Source of the DNA: an uncultured Fibrobacter sp.
GTDB taxonomy: Bacteria > Fibrobacterota > Fibrobacteria > Fibrobacterales > Fibrobacteraceae
Direction: 5' to 3'
DNA length: 8,935 nucleotides
Assembly (NCBI GenBank): GCA_947306025.1
Contig: CAMZFJ010000048.1
Span: 1-8,935 of the forward strand
The position numbers and the translations under genes are program-made. Below the pieces are notes generated by a model. That model did no database searches. It saw only the letters and a list, made by a program, of their open reading frames with translations, and was not told the origin of the DNA. How positions within the stretch are numbered: the first letter of the stretch is position 1; the number at the start of each line of letters is the position of its first letter. Below are positions 1 through 5,286 of the stretch, piece after piece.

Positions 1-1463
1 CTCTTTTCAAGCTGATCCACGCCAACGAGAGCGTTGCTCTTGACCTTCATGAAGTTCGTGTCTTTCTTGCAGTATGCCTTGAACTGCGTGAAGAGGGAAT
101 CCGGTACAACCCAATCGGAGTTCACCTTGACGCCTGCCTTTTCGAGGCTCGGGCGGATCTTCACGGCGAACTTGAAGTACATGGCCATACGTTCCTGCAC
201 TTGGACAACCCACGGCATCGGATCGAGTTCCACATCGACGTCCGGCGTAATGCCGCCGCCGCCAAACATCATGCGGCCATTGTTCGTGTAGAACGTGTCA
301 CGCTTTGCGGTATCGGCCTTCACAGAATCGGTCTTTGCGGTTTCTGTTTCTTCGGCGTCAGAGTCTTCTTCTTCCTGGAGCTTCAGTCCCTTGATGCCGT
401 TTTCGGGCTTGTTGATGCAACGACCGAAGGGGAGGTAATAGAATGCAGTTGTGAGCTTGAGTGCGTTCCCTGCGTTATCAAGCGGGAAGATGGTCTGCAC
501 AGAACCCTTACCGAACGAGGTCTTACCGACGATGAGAGCGCGGTCCCAGTCTTGCAGTGCGCCGGAAACAATTTCAGCGGCACTGGCGGAACCTTGGTTC
601 ACGAGCACGACCATCGGAACATCCGACTTGAGCATCGGGTTTCTGCGGGAAGCGCTTTCGGTTTTCTGAGTGCGTCCGCGAGTGCTAACGATAACATTAC
701 CCGGCTTCAAGAAAAGTTCGCTGATTTCGATAGCCTGGTTCAAAAGTCCACCCGGATTGTAGCGCATGTCGAGGATGAGCTTCTTCATGCCCTGCTTCTG
801 GAGACCACGGATTGCGTTTTCGACATCGCTTGTGGTCTTGTCGCTAAAGGTAGCGAGCTTGATATAGCCGATTTCCGGTGTGACCATGCCATAGTAAGGT
901 ACGGCGTGCACGATAATTTCTGCTCTCGTGATGGTGAAGTCCATGAGGTCGGGAACGCCTTCGCGTTCGATGGCTACGGTCACGTCCGTGCCGATCTTGC
1001 CACGGAGCTTGTTCACGGCGTCGTCGAGCGACATGCCCTTTGTTTCTTTGCCGTCGATTTTGCGGATGCGGTCGCCAGCGCGGATGCCGAGCTTGAATGC
1101 CGGAGTGCCGGAGAGCGGCGAAATAACGGTAAGGATATTGTCACGGAGGCTAATGGTAATGCCCACGCCACCGAACTTGCCTTCCATGGAAACGCGCAAG
1201 CTTTCGTAGTCCTTGGGGGCGAAAACCGTCGTGTGCGGGTCCAAAATGTTTCTGATACCGTTGATGGCGGCGTCAGTCAGTTCTGTCGGGTTTACGTTTT
1301 CAACGTATTTGCGGTTGACTTCGGAAAGAACCTTGTTCAATCGTGAAACTTCGTCGTAAAAATCTCCAGGAGGAGTTTTCTTGTCGGTAGCTGCGTTCGC
1401 GATGCAAAGCGCGGACAGCGTAGCCATAAAAACAGAGCGGATACTAAAAGATTTGAACATCAT
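1..1463 (-). CDS. ctpA: Carboxyl-terminal processing protease (S41 family), C-terminus cut off by the window edge
   Basis: Periplasmic serine protease of the CtpA/Tsp type, which trims or degrades exported proteins from their C-termini. The 487 visible codons show a signal peptide (residues 1-24, cleavage after ANA), an N-terminal helical part, a PDZ domain (about 92-180, with GGVGITI and LGIRAGDRI) and the S41 core. The catalytic residues fit the family spacing: Ser294 in GSASAAEI, Lys319 in FGKGSVQ and Gln323, with Ser to Lys 25 residues apart as in CtpB. An acidic, low-complexity insert (about 362-390) sits before the GGGGITPDV strand, an arrangement I recall from Bacteroidota homologues. 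ATG codons lie at 1463 and 1460, and neither has a well-spaced Shine-Dalgarno; the nearest, AGGA, is about 17 bases upstream. The frame is open to base 1, so the stop lies outside the window. The gene sits downstream of the sigma gene on the same strand but behind a terminator, so it probably has its own promoter. The family call is secure; the symbol is generic. Confidence 0.95.
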   Translation of the reverse strand, partial: MMFKSFSIRSVFMATLSALCIANAATDKKTPPGDFYDEVSRLNKVLSEVNRKYVENVNPTELTDAAINGIRNILDPHTTVFAPKDYESLRVSMEGKFGGVGITISLRDNILTVISPLSGTPAFKLGIRAGDRIRKIDGKETKGMSLDDAVNKLRGKIGTDVTVAIEREGVPDLMDFTITRAEIIVHAVPYYGMVTPEIGYIKLATFSDKTTSDVENAIRGLQKQGMKKLILDMRYNPGGLLNQAIEISELFLKPGNVIVSTRGRTQKTESASRRNPMLKSDVPMVVLVNQGSASAAEIVSGALQDWDRALIVGKTSFGKGSVQTIFPLDNAGNALKLTTAFYYLPFGRCINKPENGIKGLKLQEEEDSDAEETETAKTDSVKADTAKRDTFYTNNGRMMFGGGGITPDVDVELDPMPWVVQVQERMAMYFKFAVKIRPSLEKAGVKVNSDWVVPDSLFTQFKAYCKKDTNFMKVKSNALVGVDQLEK

Positions 1464-1507
1464 GCGTTAAAAATACAATTTCCTATAAAAAATCACCACC
1501 TTGTAGG

Positions 1508-1538
1508 AAAAAACCGACTATAAAAGTCGGTTTTTTTT
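1508..1538 (-). terminator. Intrinsic terminator after the sigma-70 gene
   Basis: A perfect 6-bp GC-rich stem (ccgact 1514-1519 with agtcgg 1525-1530, 5-base loop) is flanked by A6 on the left and T8 on the right. It can therefore act in both directions. On the minus strand it lies about 50 bases past the restored stop of the sigma gene and ends before the protease start, so it separates the two transcripts. Confidence 0.85.
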
Positions 1539-1584
1539 ACGAAAGGAGAGAGTATGAAGTTGTTAGGAGCAATAAATCTTAATA

Positions 1585-2435
1585 TTAGGCAGCTTCGCAG
1601 AGGAGGCGTTCGACTTCGGCGTCGCGGAGCTTGTTCAAAGCGTTTTCCTTGAGCTGGCGGACGCGTTCCTTGGAAAGTCCCACCATCGGAGCGATTTCCT
1701 TCAAGTTCAGGTCGGAATCCATCTTGAAACCGTAATAGAGCTTGATGATTTCTTTTCCTGGCTGGAGAGGTTCTTGTCCATGACCTTGTTGAACACTTCA
1801 GTGCGGTTGTTGTCGTCTGCGAGTTCGTCGGTGCGGCTCTGTGCGTCAGAAATGGTATCACCAAGCGTTGCATCGCCATCTTCGTTTACAGGAGCGTCGA
1901 GAGAAGATGCCGTTGCGCCCATCATCAAGATCTTTTCGATTTCGTTGGCTTTGTACTTGGAAAGGCCTTCGAGATTCTGGGTGCTGATAGTGAATGTTCC
2001 GCCAATCACCTGGTGCATATCCTTTGCATGGCGAGCGAAGCGGCGAAGCATCAATTCCTTTTCAGCGCTGATGCGGATCATGCGACCCTTTTCGGCGAGA
2101 GCGCGGGTGATGTTCTGGCGAATCCACCACACGGCGTAGCTGATAAACTTGATATTCTGAGAGCGGTCAAAACGACGAGCGGCTTCGATGAGTCCCATGT
2201 TACCTTCGTTGATGAGTTCCATGATGTCGAGACCACGGCCCTTGTAAAGGTTTGCGATGTTGACGACGAAACGCAAGTTTGCGTTGACCAACATATCCAA
2301 GGCGGCTTTGCTGCCTTCAGCGGACTTCTGGAGCAATACCGTTTCCTGTTCTCTTGTCAGCAATGGGTAACGGGAAATGTCGTTCAGGTATTGCATGTAA
2401 ATGTCTTTTTGATCTCGATTGTTAAGGTTTTTCAT
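1585..2435 (-). CDS. RNA polymerase sigma-70 family factor, interrupted by a -1 frameshift in region 4
   Basis: Promoter-recognition subunit of RNA polymerase. The start at 2435 is fixed by AGGAGG at 2446-2441, five bases upstream. Residues 8-44 match region 1.2. Residues 45-115 match regions 2.1-2.4, with NLRFVVNIANLYKGRGLD, ELINEGNMGLIEAARRFD and ISYAVWWIRQNITRAL. Residues 116-195 are region 3, including the LDAPVNEDGDATLGDTISD segment. After NLSSQEK (residue 228) the frame breaks: as written it continues with 14 unrelated residues to a TGA at 1707. Adding one base at about 1752 restores 55 residues of region 4, including EIIKLYYGF and the helix-turn-helix with SKERVRQLKENALNKLR, and ends at TAA 1585. 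The intact product would be 283 residues, normal for short primary-like or RpoS-like factors without region 1.1. Region 3 departs from the usual primary-sigma sequence (RISAEK where RIP or RLP is common), so group 1 versus group 2 is undecided. Sequencing error, true pseudogene and recoding are all possible. Confidence 0.9.
1748..1758 (-). other. Frameshift site inside the sigma-70 gene
   Basis: On the coding (minus) strand the sequence reads GAAAAGAAATC where the conserved protein (QEKEIIKLYYG) needs GAAAAGGAAATC. One G, equal to one C on the plus strand near 1752, is missing next to short homopolymers. Downstream of this point the correct frame stays open for 55 codons with strong sigma region 4 similarity. 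Upstream the original frame is equally good, so this is a single recent event or an error in the sequence. Confidence 0.9.
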
Positions 2436-2473
2436 GGTGACCTCCTCATTTTTACATCATCAAATTTACCTCC
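2432..2473 (-). promoter_or_regulatory. Sigma gene leader: two Shine-Dalgarno-linked mini-ORFs
   Basis: Reading the minus strand, GGAGG (2473-2469) is followed eight bases later by ATG ATG TAA (2460-2452), a two-residue mini-ORF. Five bases downstream is ATG AGG AGG TCA CCA TGA (2449-2432). This encodes MRRSP, its two AGG codons are the sigma gene's own Shine-Dalgarno, and its stop overlaps the sigma ATG as ATGA. Only AGGAGG-N5-ATG for the sigma gene is certain. Translation of the mini-ORFs is inferred from their spacing. Confidence 0.4.
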
Positions 2474-2554
2474 ACTTTTGATTGCTTGTGTCATTACTTA
2501 GAATGCTGCGTGCAAAAGTTAAATTGAGTTTTTGTTAAAAAAAAACGTGATTTC

Positions 2555-2573
2555 TGTCATGAAATTGTCATGA
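2555..2573. repeat. TGTCATGA direct repeat with 11-bp period in the divergent promoter region
   Basis: TGTCATGA occurs at 2555-2562 and again at 2566-2573, so the two copies start 11 bp apart, about one helical turn. Each copy also contains the palindrome TCATGA. The pair lies between the divergent sigma gene and histidine kinase gene, 39 bases before the chosen kinase start. Tandem half-sites one turn apart are typical of response-regulator binding sites. The regulator itself is not identified. Confidence 0.45.
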
Positions 2574-2611
2574 CGTGCCAAAATGGCTGGTTTTTAATTA
2601 ATTTTTTTGCT

Positions 2612-3835
2612 ATGAATGACAAAACTTCTACAAATAGTACTGACAACCGCTTGGGATTTTTCCAAAGAACTCGTAACAAATTTGCTGTTTTGCAAGAAAA
2701 TGGCTTTGAACGCAATGAAAATAAACTACGGGAGCTGCTGAAAGACGAACGCGACCTAGTCCAGTTCCCGATTCCGCTCTTTTTGCCAGCGTTTTTAGTT
2801 TGGCTGTTCATGCTTTTGTTCCCATTGGTGCTTATTCTAGACCCGACAAATGCGTTTAAAATGAGCGTAAACATTAAAGGGCTTGTGGGCTTTTATTTGC
2901 CCATGCTGAGTACGGTTTTCATCTTTATTTTGAACCAAAGATTTTTGGTGCCGCAACTTGTATTTAAAAAACGTTATGCACTTTACTTCGTGTGTAATGC
3001 AATATTGGTGGTGGCGACACTGTTCTTTAGAGAAGTAACGTTCTTTGTAATGGAACGTACCCCTAATGAAGGAATCTCTGATTTCTTTAGTTCGTATTGT
3101 TTTTCTTTTGTTAAAGGCCATTTTGGTGTTTGGCCTGTTATATCGTTTACTATCTTGGTTGCGTTTGTTTGTGTGCTTTGCGTGCTGTACCATGTGATGT
3201 TCCGCCAAATTGTGCGTGCCTTTGTTTTACGCGAACAGAAACGTTCTGAATTGCAGTATGAACTTGATTTTTTGAAAAACCAATTGAGTCCGCATTTTCT
3301 CTTTAATACTTTGAACAACATTTCGGCGTTGATTCAGATTGATCCGAAACGTGCTGAAAGTTCTATGAATAAACTTTCGCAATTATTGAGAATGATGCTG
3401 TACCAAGTTAAGGACAAGTATATTACATTGCAAGAAGATGTGGATATTTTGCAGAAGTACGCTGACTTGGAAAAGCTTCGTCTTGATGAAGGTTTTGACT
3501 TTGTCTTTAAAGTAGAACTTGAAAATCCGAAGTTGATTATTGAACCTTTGCTGATGATGCCTTTGATGGAAAATGCGATGAAACATTGCGTGAATCCGAA
3601 TGGCAAGAGCTTTGCGCATATCACGATTAAGCAAGCCGGCCACGAACTTCGCTTCCATTCCGAGAATTCTAATTTCCCGAGAAAGTCTGGACGAAAGAAT
3701 GGTGGACTTGGCTTATCGACGTTTGAAAAACGATTGGATTTGATATATCTAGATTCTTATGAATATTCCGTGAATATTGTCGATGGTGCGTATATCAGTG
3801 ATTTGACAATTCACTTGAAAAAAGAAAATTCGTAA
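2612..3835 (+). CDS. LytS/YehU-type membrane sensor histidine kinase
   Basis: Inner-membrane two-component sensor of the His_kinase (PF06580) type; kinases of this class usually signal to LytTR-domain response regulators. With the start at 2612 it has 407 residues. Four hydrophobic segments lie at about 52-76, 91-109, 122-139 and 172-197, followed by a short helical linker. The phospho-acceptor is His228 in the motif QLSPHFLFNTLNNI. The ATP-binding part shows the N-box LMENAMKH (Asn321) and a glycine loop GGLGLSTFEKRL (364 onward), then a short C-terminal strand. There is no separate periplasmic sensor domain, so the stimulus is probably read within the membrane. The same frame extends up to an ATG at 2570, but neither start has a Shine-Dalgarno, and 2612 gives the more natural hydrophilic N-terminus after an AT-rich leader. 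The gene is divergent from the sigma gene and ends at its own terminator. No response regulator is adjacent in the window. Confidence 0.92.
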   Translation: MNDKTSTNSTDNRLGFFQRTRNKFAVLQENGFERNENKLRELLKDERDLVQFPIPLFLPAFLVWLFMLLFPLVLILDPTNAFKMSVNIKGLVGFYLPMLSTVFIFILNQRFLVPQLVFKKRYALYFVCNAILVVATLFFREVTFFVMERTPNEGISDFFSSYCFSFVKGHFGVWPVISFTILVAFVCVLCVLYHVMFRQIVRAFVLREQKRSELQYELDFLKNQLSPHFLFNTLNNISALIQIDPKRAESSMNKLSQLLRMMLYQVKDKYITLQEDVDILQKYADLEKLRLDEGFDFVFKVELENPKLIIEPLLMMPLMENAMKHCVNPNGKSFAHITIKQAGHELRFHSENSNFPRKSGRKNGGLGLSTFEKRLDLIYLDSYEYSVNIVDGAYISDLTIHLKKENS

Positions 3836-3883
3836 AAAATTAAATAACCCCTTTACACGTTCAAAAAATTATTGTAGTTTAAT

Positions 3884-3918
3884 AACCGCTTCGATTAGAT
3901 TCGAGGCGGTTTATTTTA
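3884..3918 (+). terminator. Intrinsic terminator after the histidine kinase gene
   Basis: An 11-bp stem (3884-3894 with 3901-3911, one T-G wobble, 6-base loop) is followed by the T-rich run TTATTTTA. It lies about 50 bases after the kinase stop and before the next promoter, so the kinase is transcribed separately from the downstream pair. Confidence 0.85.
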
Positions 3919-3952
3919 TCGTTACTTATATTTTTCCCTATATCGTTCCTTT

Positions 3953-3958
3953 TATAAT
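3953..3958 (+). promoter_or_regulatory. Perfect TATAAT -10 box for the exported-protein operon
   Basis: TATAAT at 3953-3958 lies 48 bases upstream of the start codon at 4006 and just after the preceding terminator. No good -35 TTGACA or Bacteroidota-type -33 TTTG was seen at the right spacing; the upstream stretch is only T-rich. The leader between this box and the gene contains a small GGCT/AGCC stem near 3962-3974. Confidence 0.5.
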
Positions 3959-3993
3959 TATGGCTGAATAAGCCTTTTATCTAAAATCAATAT

Positions 3994-4019
3994 AAAGGAA
4001 ATCCTATGGCTAATAGGAT
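3994..4019 (+). promoter_or_regulatory. Ribosome binding site with a start-codon hairpin
   Basis: AAAGGA (3994-3999) stands six bases before the ATG at 4006, which sets the start. A perfect 7-bp inverted repeat, ATCCTAT (4001-4007) and ATAGGAT (4013-4019) with a 5-base loop, pairs the first two bases of the start codon and places the third in the loop. In RNA this could reduce initiation. The functional effect is inferred only. Confidence 0.45.
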
Positions 4020-5286
4020 GTTTAAGAGCGTAGCCTTGTTGGGTGCGTTGTGTGCACTCCATGGCTTTGCCGAGGAATGTAAGGGCGTCGTGCTGTATTC
4101 AGACGGTAACGACAATGGTCAAATGATTGAAACGGGGAGATCATTCCCTGAACTGCCGGAATGGAAGGCTAATTGGGGAAACTTAGGCAACATGGTTCCT
4201 CCGTATATCCGGTTGTCAGGCATAAAAAATGTGCAAGGCGATTGGAAAGGGTTGCTTTCGTTTTCGCAACTTCCTTTGCATGTTGATGGCGGCGTGCTTC
4301 GAATAAAAGTGCGGTCTACGCAAAATGCAAAGTTTGGTATTTGGCTAAAGGGAACAACATCGGAAAGTGGAGCGTATTATGCAGAGTTGACAGCGAATAA
4401 AACGCATTCACTGGAAATTCCTCTTGCAACTTTGGGCGTGACGGGGGCTTTTGATGTTGTGAATGTGGGGGTGGGGCTTTTCCAAGTTCCGCGATATCAG
4501 TACACAACGCTCCTGATTGACGATGTAGAATTTAGTTGTGCGAAAAACAGCACTGGCGGGCAATCTTCTTCATCGGTTGTTTGGGACAATGATGATGAAA
4601 CCCCTTGGAAATATGAATTTTCCAATACGGATGCGAGTTCTCCGAATCGCGAAGCGCGGTTGTTGCCTGCTTTGGAATCGGAGTATAGTGCTGCGTATTC
4701 TCCACAAGAGAGAACATTGCTTATCTCAAAGACTGGGGCTGATTTTCTTGTGAGCGGATTGGAACACTTGAAAATTGTGAATAGCATTCGTGCTACAGAA
4801 ATGACGGCAAAAAAGTCGCGTTTGGCGTGGTACGACAATTTGTACACTGTAGTGCGCAATCGACTTCGCGAAAATGTGGTGGCAAATCCAAAACAGCTTT
4901 ATTTTGAGGCCGAGGCTATTGCTGCAAATTCAGATTATACGGTGATTCCTTTGCTTGTTGCCGATTTGGATTATGCGTATAGCATGTGTGTGGATTCCGC
5001 TTGCGGTTCGAAACAAATCTTTAACGCTCATTTGCTTACGGCAGGGCTTCCAACTTCGTTTGTGAGAGGTTCCAAAGTAAGCTTGGTGCTAGACCCGTAC
5101 TTTATAGTGACAAAACAAAGGACGTTGCCGTCTATTTCTGTTTGTGTTTCAGGCTCATGTAAAGCGATTCAGCCTAATGAACGGCTGGAACTTGAATTTC
5201 CGTCATCAGGATTGCAGACGGTTGTCGTAAAAATGAAAAATGGAGACCGAAATGTTGAACAGAAGCTCTTTGTGGAGGTAAAATGA
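4006..5286 (+). CDS. Exported protein of unknown function with N-terminal jelly-roll-like module
   Basis: The 426-residue product is not recognised by name. It has a signal peptide (residues 1-22, cleavage GFA|EE) and then a beta-rich module bounded by Cys25 and Cys178. The strands LRIKVRSTQNAKFGIWLKG, SLEIPLATLG and TTLLIDDVEFSC resemble galactose-binding or carbohydrate-binding jelly rolls (CBM11/CIA30-like). A Ser-rich linker (187-190) leads to a second part (about 200-426) with no clear relative. That part contains two CX4C loops, Cys328/Cys333 and Cys380/Cys385, probably disulfide-closed beta hairpins. The stop overlaps the next start as ATGA, so translation is coupled to the hydrolase, which suggests that the two act together outside the cytoplasm. 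The product might bind a polysaccharide or cell-surface glycan, but no catalytic motif is visible. The carbohydrate-binding idea rests on fold-like pattern only. Confidence 0.85.
   Translation: MANRMFKSVALLGALCALHGFAEECKGVVLYSDGNDNGQMIETGRSFPELPEWKANWGNLGNMVPPYIRLSGIKNVQGDWKGLLSFSQLPLHVDGGVLRIKVRSTQNAKFGIWLKGTTSESGAYYAELTANKTHSLEIPLATLGVTGAFDVVNVGVGLFQVPRYQYTTLLIDDVEFSCAKNSTGGQSSSSVVWDNDDETPWKYEFSNTDASSPNREARLLPALESEYSAAYSPQERTLLISKTGADFLVSGLEHLKIVNSIRATEMTAKKSRLAWYDNLYTVVRNRLRENVVANPKQLYFEAEAIAANSDYTVIPLLVADLDYAYSMCVDSACGSKQIFNAHLLTAGLPTSFVRGSKVSLVLDPYFIVTKQRTLPSISVCVSGSCKAIQPNERLELEFPSSGLQTVVVKMKNGDRNVEQKLFVEVK
5274..5278 (+). promoter_or_regulatory. GGAGG ribosome binding site inside the upstream gene
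   Basis: GGAGG at 5274-5278 lies within the last codons of the upstream gene. Three consecutive ATG codons follow at 5283, 5286 and 5289, giving spacings of 4, 7 and 10 bases. The 5286 start has the most usual spacing, while 5283 gives the longest product; all lie before the signal peptide core, so the mature protein is unaffected. Confidence 0.7.

Noticed and set aside
201..1346. Long plus-strand open frame of 381 codons
   Set aside because: It lies wholly antisense to the S41 protease, whose domains and catalytic residues are clear. The frame is a by-product of C-ending codons on the real strand.
1483..1506. SD-like AAGGTGGTGA on the minus strand before the protease
   Set aside because: No start codon lies at suitable spacing that opens more than a few codons, and it is too far from the protease ATG.
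1748..1758. Programmed -1 frameshifting in the sigma gene
   Set aside because: The site GAAAAG lacks a proper X XXY YYZ heptamer and no strong downstream hairpin was seen. Error or mutation is simpler, so it is kept only as an alternative.
1493..1879. Minus-strand open frame over the sigma C-terminus
   Set aside because: It is in the third frame, neither the original nor the restored sigma frame, and its sequence is low-complexity Arg/Pro-rich with no family features.
2570..2611. Upstream in-frame ATG for the histidine kinase
   Set aside because: It would add 14 residues, has no Shine-Dalgarno and overlaps the TGTCATGA repeat. The ATG at 2612 is more natural, although start choice remains uncertain.
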